A stretch of DNA of 64,000 nt, from contig DYHT01000001.1 in the NCBI GenBank assembly GCA_020723995.1, positions 1 through 64,000 of the forward strand, in the 5' to 3' direction. Below the pieces are notes generated by a model. It was not told the DNA's origin. It saw only the letters and a program-made list of their open reading frames with translations, and searched no databases. The position numbers and the translations under genes are program-made. This DNA comes from Chloroflexus sp. (lineage in GTDB: Bacteria; Chloroflexota; Anaerolineae; Anaerolineales; Villigracilaceae). This document shows, piece by piece, positions 1-9,874 of the stretch (positions within the stretch are counted from its first letter, which is position 1; each line of letters starts with the position of its first letter).

Positions 1-324
1 CGCTCTCTAGCGCATATAAGTTGAGGTAGGGCAGGTTTCCATACCTGCCAGTGTCTGCGGACGTTAGAGAACGTCCGCTAATCAGAATGAAATCGATCGA
101 AATTCGAGATTGGTGTGCGCTCTCTAGCGCATATAAGTTGAGGTAGGGCAGGTTTCCATACCTGCCAGTGTCGGGGCGGCTATGGAAAGCCGCCCTACTA
201 CGGATATGACCCAACTTATTCACGGAACACACCCACGTTATTTGAGTGTCGGGGCGGCTATGGAAAGCCGCCCTACTACGGATATGACCCAACTTATTCA
301 CGGAACACACCCACGTTATTTGAG
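1..324. repeat. Nested direct repeats: about 55-bp unit (1-55, 118-172) and about 78-bp tandem unit (169-246, 247-324), each with a short palindrome
   Basis: CGCTCTCTAGCGCATATAAGTTGAGGTAGGGCAGG...CCAGTGTC occurs twice; GTGTCGGGGCGGCTATGGAAAGCCGCCC...TTATTTGAG occurs twice in tandem. Confidence 0.9.
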
Positions 325-846
325 CGTGTAACCGCATTGAGGGCAGAAACTATCCGAGATTAAGATGGGATATCCACACTTCGGGCAGAAACCGGCGGCT
401 TTGTCCTTGAGGCTGACGCGCCGTTTGGCGATGATGGCCTCCAGATCTTCATCCGTGAAGGCTGCCTCGGCGGCGGATTTGACGGCCGCGTCTCCCCGGC
501 GGGCGGCAATGGCGGCTTCCAGGCGGTCTTCTGTAGTCTCCCCTCGCCCGCTCGCGGGAGAGGGGTTGGGGGTGAGGGCATCCATTTGACGCAAAACAGT
601 CGCGCCGCGCTGGAGCAGTTTCGTGCGTTGGACAGGGTAATCCTCGGCGGGAATCTTCCCCAAAGAAAAATCGAAATCGAGTTCTTGCAAGGTGTTCAGG
701 ATGCGATCCCGATCGGCCAATAGCACCGAGGCCACGTGCGCTTCCTCTAGCCAAGCGGCAGGCGCGCGTACCATAAACGGGCGCGCCACGAACAGGGCGA
801 TCAGGATCAGCAAAGCCAGGAGCAGTAAAATTGCGCCAATATCCAT
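316..846 (-). CDS. Membrane-anchored zinc-ribbon protein in ccm operon (CcmI-like position)
   Basis: N-terminal TM segment, C-terminal CPKCGYPI...FCPQCGYTLK; adjacent to ccm genes. Confidence 0.75.
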   Translation of the reverse strand: MDIGAILLLLALLILIALFVARPFMVRAPAAWLEEAHVASVLLADRDRILNTLQELDFDFSLGKIPAEDYPVQRTKLLQRGATVLRQMDALTPNPSPASGRGETTEDRLEAAIAARRGDAAVKSAAEAAFTDEDLEAIIAKRRVSLKDKAAGFCPKCGYPILISDSFCPQCGYTLK

Positions 847-855
847 GTTTATCCT

Positions 856-1443
856 TTATTTCTCAACCAACAGCGGGTCAATCGCGGCACGGATTTCGGC
901 CACCGACCCAAACGGACCGATCTTGATAAAGCGCAGGATTCCCTGCTGGTCAATGATGTAGGTTTCAGGCACACCCATCCGGCGATTGAGGGCTTGCGAG
1001 ATGCGCGTGCCCAGGTCTGGGCCGTTCGGGTAAGTAATATCGAACTTGGCAAGATATGCGCGGGCTTCCGGCTCGGTGTCCACGTAATCCACGCCCAGGA
1101 AAATCACCTCGCCGGCCGGCTGGTAGATGCGCCAGGCGGCTTCCAAATCCGGGGCTTCATATTCACACGGCTTGCACCACGAGGCCCAGATGTTGACAAC
1201 CACCACCTTGCCGCGCAACTCAGAGAGACTGACCTGCGGTTGGCTATTGTATTCGTAACCCTTGAACAGCGTCAGGGTAAAATCCGGGATCCCTTTGCCC
1301 ACCTGGACCATGCCCTGTTGGGATTTCAGCAGGCTGATGGCCAGGAGGCCGAGCAAGCCAAGCAATCCGGTCCAGACCAGAATCTGCGCCCACAGCGGAA
1401 CAGGACGTTTGGGAGTAATAGTATTGGTTTGTTTATCTGACAT
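856..1443 (-). CDS. TlpA/CcmG-like thiol:disulfide interchange protein
   Basis: TM plus thioredoxin fold with WASWCKPCEYEAPDLE. Confidence 0.9.
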   Translation of the reverse strand: MSDKQTNTITPKRPVPLWAQILVWTGLLGLLGLLAISLLKSQQGMVQVGKGIPDFTLTLFKGYEYNSQPQVSLSELRGKVVVVNIWASWCKPCEYEAPDLEAAWRIYQPAGEVIFLGVDYVDTEPEARAYLAKFDITYPNGPDLGTRISQALNRRMGVPETYIIDQQGILRFIKIGPFGSVAEIRAAIDPLLVEK

Positions 1444-1526
1444 GAAATCAATACTCCAGTTTTCATTTGCTCTCTACGCCGTCCACGGCGCAGAAGACGC
1501 CGCCGAGGACGGCGGCTCGAACATGG

Positions 1527-2009
1527 TTAACCGCGTTTGCGCAGTTCATTTTCCAGGCGGGCGACATATTCGTCCGCGGTTAGCTCGCCCACTGCGCTCG
1601 CATCATCGGCAGGTTCTTTGGCCAGGGCGCGCCACGAGCGGAAGGCGCGGAATAGGATATACGCGCCAGCCAAAAATGCCAGCGGAGGAAGGAGATAAAC
1701 CAACCAGTTCAGCCCGCTGCGCGGTGGCTCAGCCAGCACGCGCGCGCCGTAGTTATCCACGAAGTATTGCTTGATATAGGCTTCCGATTTGCCCTCAGCC
1801 AGCATTTGGCGGATGAGGTCACGCCACTGCGCACAGGCTTGAGTCGGGCATACGTCTAGGGGCGTGTTCTCACACACCGGGCAGTAGAGTTGTTTGGCGA
1901 TGGCATTCACATCGTCGTCGGAGGGTGTGGGCTGCTGGGCGGAGGCTGTTCTTACCCAGGCTAATGCCAGCATAGTCACAACCAGAATGAACCAAAAATT
2001 ACGTTTCAT
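1527..2009 (-). CDS. ccmH: Cytochrome c-type biogenesis protein CcmH
   Basis: LYCPVCENTPLDVCPTQACAQWRDLIRQMLAEGKS...YFVDNYG. Confidence 0.92.
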   Translation of the reverse strand: MKRNFWFILVVTMLALAWVRTASAQQPTPSDDDVNAIAKQLYCPVCENTPLDVCPTQACAQWRDLIRQMLAEGKSEAYIKQYFVDNYGARVLAEPPRSGLNWLVYLLPPLAFLAGAYILFRAFRSWRALAKEPADDASAVGELTADEYVARLENELRKRG

Positions 2010-2096
2010 AAGCGTGATCCGTGATACGTGATACGTGATGAGTGTTGCGTGTTGCAGGATGCGAGATGCGTAAAGTGTCAGCGCAACTCGCGACTC

Positions 2097-4112
2097 CTAT
2101 CCCGCAACCTGCAACTCTTTCTCTGGCCAGGCAGCTACCAGGGTACCGAAGATGAAGATGACCGTCCCGATCCAGAGCCAGTTGACCAACGGGTTGTGAT
2201 AGACCTTGAAGGTCGCGCCGCTGGCCGAGATCGGCTGCCAGTCCACCAAAATGACGTACAGGTCATCGGCCAGGGTGGAGTACAAGCCGGGGATGGTCAT
2301 TGGCTGGCTGGACTCGTAGTAATAATCGCGGCGCGGGTAAATATCACCCAGATAACGGTCGTCTTTGAAAACGCTGACCACCGCTCGCGTGACGTTGCGC
2401 CCGCCAGTGGTATCGAATTGGGCGACCGAATCAAATTTAACGCGGTAACCGGCGAGTTCGAGCGAGCTGCCCTGTGGGAGGGTGCCCTGGGTCTCGGTTT
2501 GAAAGACCTCGATGCCCAAGATGCCAATCGCCATCAGCACCATGGAGATGTGGATTATATAGCCACCGTAGCGGCGGCGGTTCCGCCCGGCCAATTTCCA
2601 GAGCGCCAGGAAGAAATTTTCGCCCGAGGTCTTGCGCCGTGAAAGAGCCGCGCGCCAAAATTCGTACAGGGTGACGAAAATGACCAGCGCCACAAGCCCA
2701 AAACCAATCAAAGCCACCACGTTATGCACACCCGCCGCAAAGATGACAGCCATAACCAGCCCAGCTGCCAAAGCCGGTTTCCAGACCGCGCGTCCCAAGG
2801 TCTTGATCGTCGAGCCTCCCCAAGCAGAAAGCGGGGCAACGCCCATCAGCAGCATCAACGCACCGAAGAGCGGCGCTGTGGCGCGTTCGTAAAACGGCGG
2901 GCCGACGGTCACCTTCTGGTTGGTGACCAATTCGGAGATGAGCGGGAAGATCACACCCCAGAAACAGACGATCAGCACACCCATGAAGAGCAGATTGTTC
3001 AACGTGAAGAGCGCCTCACGCGAGAACATGGACTTCAGCTCGACTTCGGCCTTGAGGTCATTCCAACGATAGATCAGCAGCGAGACCGAGCTGACGAAGG
3101 TCAGGCCGATGAAGGCAAAGAACATTGGCCCGATAGCGCTCTGGGCAAAGGAATGGACCGAAGAAAGCACGCCGGAACGGGTCAGGAAGGTGCCGAAAAG
3201 TACCAGGTCGAAGGTCAGGATGATGAGCAGCATGTTCCACTGCTTCAACATGCCGCGCTTTTCCTGAATGATGACCGAGTGCAGGAAGGCTGTGCCAGTC
3301 AGCCAGGGCATGAGCGAGGCGATTTCGACCGGGTCCCAGCCCCAGTAGCCACCCCAGCCCAGCACATCGTAAGCCCAGCGTGCCCCCAGTACAAGACCCA
3401 GCGAAAGGAACAGCCAGGCCCACATCGTCCAGCGGCGGGTGATGCGGATCCAACGGTCGTCGCTGCGGCCGGTAATCAGCGCGGCAATGGCAAAGGCGAA
3501 GGGAATGACAAAGGCCACAAAACCCAGATACAGCAGCGGCGGGTGGATGATCATACCCGGATGGCGCAGCAAGGGGTTCAAACCCTGCCCGTCGCGGGGT
3601 GTAAGCGATACCGCGCCGGCCGGGCGGAACATGGCCGCCACCTCGCCAGATGCCGTCTGCCACCAGCTAACAAAAGGGTTTTCAAAGAAGATGATCAGCG
3701 CCAGGAAAAAAGCCAGTGTCACCGAGGAAACCAGGATCACCCAGGGCAAGAACTCGCCGTCGCGCTCCCACTTGCGCAGGGTAATAGCCGAGGTGAAGGC
3801 TGAGAGCAGCCAGGCCCAGAAGAGCAGCGAACCGGCCTGCCCACCCCACAGAGCGGTGATTCTGAGATAGAGCGGCATGGAATTGCTGGTTACAGAGTAG
3901 ACGTATTGAACCTCGTAATGACTTTTAACCAGCAAATAGATCAGCGCCAGGGATGAAAGCGTAATCAGTGGGAAGGTGAGCAGCATGGCTCGCCGGGCGC
4001 TTTCTGCCCACGGGTAGGATTTTGTCAACGCGCCACGCAGCGCGGCGCCCAGGCCGAAGAGCGACAGTATGAAGGTCACCACTAAAACGCCGTAACCGAA
4101 TTGTGCGAACAT
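2097..4112 (-). CDS. ccmF: Heme lyase CcmF/NrfE family
   Basis: WGGQAGSLLFWAW, HPPLLYLG, WAYDVLGWGGYWGWDPVEIASLMPWL motifs. Confidence 0.95.
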   Translation of the reverse strand: MFAQFGYGVLVVTFILSLFGLGAALRGALTKSYPWAESARRAMLLTFPLITLSSLALIYLLVKSHYEVQYVYSVTSNSMPLYLRITALWGGQAGSLLFWAWLLSAFTSAITLRKWERDGEFLPWVILVSSVTLAFFLALIIFFENPFVSWWQTASGEVAAMFRPAGAVSLTPRDGQGLNPLLRHPGMIIHPPLLYLGFVAFVIPFAFAIAALITGRSDDRWIRITRRWTMWAWLFLSLGLVLGARWAYDVLGWGGYWGWDPVEIASLMPWLTGTAFLHSVIIQEKRGMLKQWNMLLIILTFDLVLFGTFLTRSGVLSSVHSFAQSAIGPMFFAFIGLTFVSSVSLLIYRWNDLKAEVELKSMFSREALFTLNNLLFMGVLIVCFWGVIFPLISELVTNQKVTVGPPFYERATAPLFGALMLLMGVAPLSAWGGSTIKTLGRAVWKPALAAGLVMAVIFAAGVHNVVALIGFGLVALVIFVTLYEFWRAALSRRKTSGENFFLALWKLAGRNRRRYGGYIIHISMVLMAIGILGIEVFQTETQGTLPQGSSLELAGYRVKFDSVAQFDTTGGRNVTRAVVSVFKDDRYLGDIYPRRDYYYESSQPMTIPGLYSTLADDLYVILVDWQPISASGATFKVYHNPLVNWLWIGTVIFIFGTLVAAWPEKELQVAG

Positions 4113-4129
4113 AAAGGCTCCTTAAAAGA

Positions 4130-4229
4130 TTATCCACGAAGGCCACGAAGATCACCCTGGCCTAGCCCGCCAGGGCAGGCGAAGTTTTTCTTTTTTCCAT
4201 TCGTGTTCCTTCGTGTACTTCGTGGATAA
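4130..4229. repeat. Intergenic inverted repeat TTATCCACGAAG...CTTCGTGGATAA between ccmF and ccmE
   Basis: 12-bp perfect arms at 4130-4141 and 4218-4229. Confidence 0.7.
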
Positions 4230-4251
4230 AATTTCTTGCTTTTTGTGCAAG

Positions 4252-4827
4252 TTAATTCCCATTCACCTGCGCAGGCACCGCTTCTTCGTATTTGGTCGGA
4301 CATTTAAGCAAGAGTTCGTCCACGTAGAAGATGCCATTTTCGCCAAGCTGTCCGGTCATAATGGCCTGCGCTTCATCTCGCAATAGATCCGGTTTGGGGC
4401 CGTTGTAAATTACCTTTAATCGGGCGCGCTGCGGGTCAATGACGGCCTGGTGTAAAACAGCCGCCAGGCCACCCGCGGCCTCGATTTCTTTATTATCGCC
4501 TGGGATGCTCGCCACTTCGAAAGTAAGATTCAACGTCTGTGGGTCATACTGGATCGTGTCACCAACGATTGCACCTGAAACGCGCAGGTTGCGCCCGATC
4601 ACGCTGTTACCCTTGGCGTGTAATTCGTCCACGGTCATGAAATACTCGGCGTTCGCCCGGGTCGAAGATGCGATCAGATAGACCACCGCGGCCAGAATCA
4701 ACAGGCCGCCGAGGATGAATTTGACTCGTCCAAAATTAGGGCTAGATTGCATCCTTGTTCCTCCAATGTATATCCGTGAGAGTGGGAGTTGCGGACGAGT
4801 GAAGCTGTGCGCAACCCCACATCCCAT
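4252..4827 (-). CDS. ccmE: Cytochrome c maturation protein CcmE (heme chaperone); likely start inside the ORF near 4752
   Basis: KFILGGLLILAAVVYLIASSTRANAEYFMTVDEL...RVSGAIVGDTI; gene context. Confidence 0.85.
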   Translation of the reverse strand: MGCGVAHSFTRPQLPLSRIYIGGTRMQSSPNFGRVKFILGGLLILAAVVYLIASSTRANAEYFMTVDELHAKGNSVIGRNLRVSGAIVGDTIQYDPQTLNLTFEVASIPGDNKEIEAAGGLAAVLHQAVIDPQRARLKVIYNGPKPDLLRDEAQAIMTGQLGENGIFYVDELLLKCPTKYEEAVPAQVNGN

Positions 4828-4947
4828 ATTTTATTAACCGCCTATAGTTTTACACATGCAGATTAAGAGAAACTGAGAAAGCGCCCTATATTTGTGCACA
4901 TGCCCCCACAGGCCCGGGCAGGGCTGCCCATCCCTGAGCAGGCGCAG

Positions 4948-5646
4948 TTAATGCAACTGCACCAACCCGGTGCGGATGGCGAACTTGACCAGTTCCGTGC
5001 GTGAGTGCATGTTCAACTTGTGCATGATGCGCTCGCGGTGACGGGCGATCGTCTTCGGGCTGAGGCCGAGGCCTTCGCCGATTTGCTGGTTGTTCAGCCC
5101 TTGCGCCACCAGCTCCAGTACCTGCCGCTCGCGCTGGCTGAGGGCATCCAGCCCGATTACCTCCCCTTCCCCAGCCTCCGAGGGCAGCGCCTCGAGTTGA
5201 CCAACCTGGCGGGCGAGGCGCTGGTAGTCCTCCAGCAGCCAACGCGCCAGGGCCGGCTGGAGATAAACGTGGCCGGCCGCGACCGTGTGAATGGCGGACA
5301 CCAGCTCATCGGCCGCAGATTGCTTGGTAATATAGCCGGACGCCCCCGCGGCCAGCATTTGCATGAAGTATTGTTTATCGTCGTGAACGGTCAGCGCCAG
5401 GATCAGGCATTCCGGGCACAAGACGCGCAAGCGGCGCGTGGCCTCCATCCCATCCATACCTGGCATGGTGATGTCCATCAGGATGACATCCGGGTGCGCC
5501 TGTAAGGCGCGCGGCACTGCTTCCTCGCCGCTACCGGCCTCGGCCACCACCTCGAAATTTTCCTGTGTCTGTAGGAAGGTTTTCAGGCCAACGCGCACCA
5601 CATCATGGTCATCTACCAGCATCAAGCGTATCTTTTTCATACCCAT
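4948..5646 (-). CDS. NarL/FixJ-family response regulator
   Basis: REC domain (LMLVDDHDVVR...DVILMDITMPGMDG) plus LuxR HTH (LSQRERQVLELVAQGLNNQQI). Confidence 0.93.
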   Translation of the reverse strand: MGMKKIRLMLVDDHDVVRVGLKTFLQTQENFEVVAEAGSGEEAVPRALQAHPDVILMDITMPGMDGMEATRRLRVLCPECLILALTVHDDKQYFMQMLAAGASGYITKQSAADELVSAIHTVAAGHVYLQPALARWLLEDYQRLARQVGQLEALPSEAGEGEVIGLDALSQRERQVLELVAQGLNNQQIGEGLGLSPKTIARHRERIMHKLNMHSRTELVKFAIRTGLVQLH

Positions 5647-5655
5647 ATCTCCTCA

Positions 5656-7149
5656 TCAAGAGAGCAGTTGCGCAGAGAATGGAACGACGACCTCGATTGT
5701 CGTCCCCTCTCCCGGCGCGGACTGGATGCGCAACTTCCCGCCTACCGATTCGACCCGTTCACGCATACCCGCCAGACCCCAGCCGCGCGGCGGGTTGAAA
5801 GTCTCGGTCGGATCAAAGCCGATGCCGGAATCAATCACCCGCAAAGCGGTTTGCTCTGGGGTGTATTCCAATTGGATTTGTGCCTTTTTTGTCTTCGCAT
5901 GGCGAACAACATTGGTGATGGCTTCCTGCGCCACACGGAAGAAGACGGTTTCAAGGATCGGGTCCAGCCTGCGCACTTCTCCATGGACATCGAGGGAAAT
6001 ATCGAAACCTTTGGGAGAAAAATCGCGCTCGAACAGATAATTCAGCGTCGGCACCAGTCCGAGGTCATCCAACTGGGCCGGACGCAAGTCATGCACGAGG
6101 TGGTAAAGTCCCTGTGACATTTGTCTGCTGAGTGTTTGCAGGCGTTCGATCAACATCACCGCATCCGGATGGCCGTGAAGGGTATTTTGCAGCGTGGCCA
6201 GGTCGAGCGCGAAAGCGCTCAATATCTGAGCGGTCTCGTCGTGAAGCTCGCGGGCAATGCGCGCTCGCTCATCCTCTTGTGCCCGAACTGTATGACGGAG
6301 TAACGCCCGGCGCAGTGCCTCGCGTTTGGTCAATTCAACTTGGATCTGCTCCAGCGCCTCCAGGCGGGCCTGTTGAGTCGCCAACAACTGGTTTTGACGT
6401 TCGGTCTCCACTACCTGCGTGGCGCGGATCGTGCCGATCATGACCAATATAGCCATGGCTGAACGGATGACTTGAATAGGCAGGCCGGTAACAGCCAGAA
6501 AGGCGTCTGCATTGATCCAGCGGGCTGGGAACATGTCCACCGGATTGACAAAAATTTGAGTAAGGCCATAGATCCCAAACCCCAAGGCAGCCCATTGTAG
6601 ACTGACCTCCAGCGGGCGACGACCCTCGGCCTTGGCCGCCAGACCTTGAAAGTGCAGACCCTGCGCCGCCAATAACGCCCCCGGCACAGCCAGCAAATAG
6701 CGGATCAGCGCGTCGGTAAAACGCAACCAAATGACTTGGCCGGCCTGGTATGCCACCACCGCATTGATAACAATGACCAGAATAAATATTGCCAATATAC
6801 CCAAACCCAGGGCTGCCATAGGCGCTGATTTTCGCTTCGACAGCCGAAAAGCCTGCACCCCATAATGGATAAGCACAGCAAATGAAATCGCCAACAATCC
6901 TAGTCGCGCCCATGAAAGCCAATCCGGAAGCTTAACCCCCAACCAGACGAACTGAAGCAGAAAAATCTCCAACCATTCGTGCAGGCCATGCAGGAGGCCG
7001 AAGGCCGCCAGGGGGCGCAGCAAATTGGCAGCCGCCAAGGAGGGGGAACGGCTAGTCTCCAATGCCATGGCCAATCCCATTGTAAAGAAAGCCGCTCCGT
7101 AGATGAAGAAGACGATCAGAATATCGAAGTGCAAACCTGTATCAGACAT
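5656..7149 (-). CDS. NarX-type membrane sensor histidine kinase
   Basis: HisKA_3 box ERARIARELHDETAQ, HATPase GWGLAGMRERVESVGG; start MSDTGLHF chosen at 7149, not 7698. Confidence 0.88.
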   Translation of the reverse strand: MSDTGLHFDILIVFFIYGAAFFTMGLAMALETSRSPSLAAANLLRPLAAFGLLHGLHEWLEIFLLQFVWLGVKLPDWLSWARLGLLAISFAVLIHYGVQAFRLSKRKSAPMAALGLGILAIFILVIVINAVVAYQAGQVIWLRFTDALIRYLLAVPGALLAAQGLHFQGLAAKAEGRRPLEVSLQWAALGFGIYGLTQIFVNPVDMFPARWINADAFLAVTGLPIQVIRSAMAILVMIGTIRATQVVETERQNQLLATQQARLEALEQIQVELTKREALRRALLRHTVRAQEDERARIARELHDETAQILSAFALDLATLQNTLHGHPDAVMLIERLQTLSRQMSQGLYHLVHDLRPAQLDDLGLVPTLNYLFERDFSPKGFDISLDVHGEVRRLDPILETVFFRVAQEAITNVVRHAKTKKAQIQLEYTPEQTALRVIDSGIGFDPTETFNPPRGWGLAGMRERVESVGGKLRIQSAPGEGTTIEVVVPFSAQLLS

Positions 7150-7303
7150 GGCAACTATTGGGTATTTTATATCAATCCCTCGATTTCGGTAATTGTGACT
7201 ATTACCGCTATAGACGTGACATTTGTCACAATAGGTTGCCGCGTTTATTAACTTGTTTTTAATATATAATTGGGGGTATAAACCCAATGTGAAACCCAAT
7301 CTC

Positions 7304-7327
7304 TGGAGAGATTGGGTGAATGAGTAT
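7304..7327. promoter_or_regulatory. Leader hairpin ACCCAATCTC-tgga-GAGATTGGGT upstream of the heme operon
   Basis: 10-bp perfect inverted repeat about 100 bp before the start codon at 7424. Confidence 0.5.
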
Positions 7328-7423
7328 GTGCGGAGGTGACCATCGTAAAACCAAATATAATGTGCTAAACAACCCAATTCTAAGGTCGTACTCACTATAT
7401 TCCAAAAAACATGGAGGTGCACA

Positions 7424-8542
7424 ATGAAAAGCAAAATGTTCCTGTTGCTCAATATTCTAGTTCTGGCGACCCTGCTACTCGCAGCCTGCGGCCCCAAAAC
7501 CACCCCCGTCGCGACCGAACTGCCCGCGACTGCCGTCCCCACCGAACTCCCCGCGCCGGCCTGGACCACTCCCGAAGGCGCGCTGGTGGCTATGCCCGTT
7601 GATACCGCCCCGACTCTGGACGGCATGGCCGAAGACCTGTGGGCCAATGCCCAGGAAATCGTCATCCCCGTCAGCGGTGGCATTAACAACAGCGCCACCG
7701 AAGTTCACATCAAGGCCATTTACACGACCGATTCGGTGTACTTCCTCGTCACCTATGCCGACCCGACCGAGTCGCAACTGCGCTCGCCGTGGGTCAAGCA
7801 GGAAGACGGCAGCTGGAAGAAACTGTCCGACCCGAACGATAAGGGCGGCGACAACAACACCGTCTACGAAGACAAGATGTCCTTCATCTGGCCGATTGCC
7901 GACAGCATTCCCAATTTCTCGACCCAGGGTTGCTTCACCGCCTGCCATGCTGGCGAGAATCCCGACCTCAAGCCCTACGGTAACAAATACACTGCCGCTG
8001 AAGGTCAGATGGGCGACATCTGGCACTGGAAATCCGTCCGCAACCTGAACCAGGTGGACGATCAATACCTCGACGCGATCAAACTCGACATCACCAGCGC
8101 CGACTCGATCAAGCAGACCAAGAAAGCCGGCCGTCACAGCGACCCCAAGGACAGCGGCGGCTATGTGGATAACAAGACCGAAGACGGCACGATGCCCGCT
8201 TTCATGGCCCCCAACGGCGGCGACAAGAGCGGCCTGGGCGCCATCCTCGACTCCGAGAAGGTGCCCTTCGACGACGCTCTGTTCGTCCCTGGCAACATGC
8301 TGCCCAGCATCATCATCTCCGAAATCGTCGGCGACCGCGGCAATATTTCCGCCGGTTGGAAATACGAGAACGGCATGTGGACGCTCGAATTCGGACGCCT
8401 GTTGGACACCGCTTCGCAGTACGACGTAGAGTTCACCGACCTGACCGCTACGTACTACTTCGCCGTGGCTGTCTTCGACAATGCACAGGTGCGCCACGCT
8501 TTCCAGGCAGGCGCTACCCCATTCGTCTTCCAGCCTAGATAG
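7424..8542 (+). CDS. Lipoprotein with ethylbenzene-dehydrogenase-like heme-binding domain
   Basis: Lipobox LLLAACGP; DGMAEDLWANAQEIVIPV...VYFLVTYADPTES; CFTACH motif. Confidence 0.75.
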   Translation: MKSKMFLLLNILVLATLLLAACGPKTTPVATELPATAVPTELPAPAWTTPEGALVAMPVDTAPTLDGMAEDLWANAQEIVIPVSGGINNSATEVHIKAIYTTDSVYFLVTYADPTESQLRSPWVKQEDGSWKKLSDPNDKGGDNNTVYEDKMSFIWPIADSIPNFSTQGCFTACHAGENPDLKPYGNKYTAAEGQMGDIWHWKSVRNLNQVDDQYLDAIKLDITSADSIKQTKKAGRHSDPKDSGGYVDNKTEDGTMPAFMAPNGGDKSGLGAILDSEKVPFDDALFVPGNMLPSIIISEIVGDRGNISAGWKYENGMWTLEFGRLLDTASQYDVEFTDLTATYYFAVAVFDNAQVRHAFQAGATPFVFQPR

Positions 8543-8552
8543 TGTGTTGATA

Positions 8553-8584
8553 CTTGTACAGGCCGGAGAAACCTCCGGCCTGTA
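8553..8584 (+). terminator. Hairpin after the 7424 CDS
   Basis: ACAGGCCGGAgaaaccTCCGGCCTGT. Confidence 0.6.
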
Positions 8585-8705
8585 TCCCTGAAATCGCTTA
8601 TTAGTTTTTGCACACAATATCTATTCGGAATCGCGTACAGCGCTCTTGTGTTTCTTTTATCACAAACAATTATAATTCAGCCCGAAATATTGCACGAAGA
8701 ATGCA

Positions 8706-9874
8706 ATGCGTAATACCAGCCAAACCTTTCACCCGCGCCGCGCCTGTATCCTGATCGCTGCTTTTGGGGTTGGGATACTGATTCTGACGCTTGCCAGTCT
8801 GGCCCAATCGGCGGCTGCCTCCGCTGCACCGGTTGCCGCGCAGCAATTAGACGCCGCCGCCTGCCTGGCCTGTCACAGCAAGCCAGGTTTCACGCTCCCG
8901 CTGCCCAGCGGCGAGACGCTGCTATTGAGCATTGACAGTCAGGCCTTCGAAGCTTCCGTTCATGGCGCACAGGCAGTCGGCTGTACCAGTTGCCATACCG
9001 ACATCACTGCATTCCCGCACCCGGCCCTCATAGCCGAGAATCTGCGGGATGTTGCTGTAAAAATGTACACAACCTGCCAGCAGTGCCACAGCGAGCAGTA
9101 CAACAAGACACTCGATAGCGTCCACCAGCGCGCCCTGGCAGCCGGCAACACCAACGCGGCCATCTGCACTGACTGCCACAATCCGCACACCCAGACGCGC
9201 ATCACTGACCCGGATACCGGCCAGATTTTGCCGGACGCCCGCCTGCATATTCCCACTACCTGCGCCCGCTGCCATAGCGCCATTTATGACCAGTATACGA
9301 CCAGCGTACACGGCGCGGCATTAACTGAGGAAAACAACCTGGACGTGCCCACCTGCATTGACTGCCACGGCGTGCATAGCATCGCTAATCCCACCACTAC
9401 AACCTTTCGCACGAACTCGCCGCTCATCTGCGCCAAGTGCCATACTGACCCGACCATCATGGATCAGTATGGCATCTCGACCAGGGTTGTGAACACATAC
9501 GTGGCAGATTTTCATGGCACGACCATCACGCTTTTTGAGAAGACCCACCCCGATCAGGCCACCAATAAACCGGTCTGTTTTGACTGCCACGGCGTGCATA
9601 ATATCCAGAAAGCGGATGATCCGATCTATGGCATTGCCATGAAGGAAAATCTGCTGGTGGCCTGCCAGCGCTGTCACCCGGATGCTAGGCCAATTTCCCG
9701 GATTCCTGGATGAGTCATTACATCCCCAGTACGGAAAAGTACCCGATTGTCTATTACGTCAATCTTTTCTACAAAATCTTTATTCCGGCCGTGCTCGGGC
9801 CGATGGTTCTCTTTGTCTTGAGCGATATTGCCCGGCGGCTGATCAACCGCCGCAAAGGAGCGGCTCACTCATGA
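8706..9874 (+). pseudogene. Nonaheme cytochrome c with C-terminal membrane anchor; apparent frameshift near 9686-9690 (track ORF 8706-9713)
   Basis: Nine CxxCH; anchor ANFPDSWMSHYIPSTEKYPIVYYVNLFYKIFIPAVLGPMVLFVLSDIARRLINRRKGAAHS* is in another frame and overlaps the next ATG (ATGA). Confidence 0.8.

Noticed and set aside
1-324. Possible CRISPR array
   Set aside because: Few, unequal, nested repeats with palindromes and no regular spacers; no cas genes in the window.
2012-2060. CGTGATACGTGATACGTGAT repeats (similar at 38800-38840 and 53695-53720) as a regulatory array
   Set aside because: Short degenerate intergenic repeats without consistent spacing; noted only as a likely dispersed repeat.
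2724-3803. 359-aa plus-strand ORF opposite ccmF
   Set aside because: Low-complexity Gln/Arg/Asp-rich shadow ORF antisense to a well-supported CcmF gene.
7150-7698. N-terminal extension of the 5656-7698 histidine kinase ORF
   Set aside because: Overlaps the divergent upstream region and lipoprotein start; MSDTGLHF at 7149 aligns with the paralog's start.
7475-8617. 380-aa minus-strand ORF opposite the heme lipoprotein
   Set aside because: Antisense shadow of a convincing lipoprotein; no recognisable motifs or RBS.
9680-9700. Programmed ribosomal frameshift in the nonaheme cytochrome
   Set aside because: No slippery heptamer or downstream structure recognised; mutation or sequencing error is simpler.
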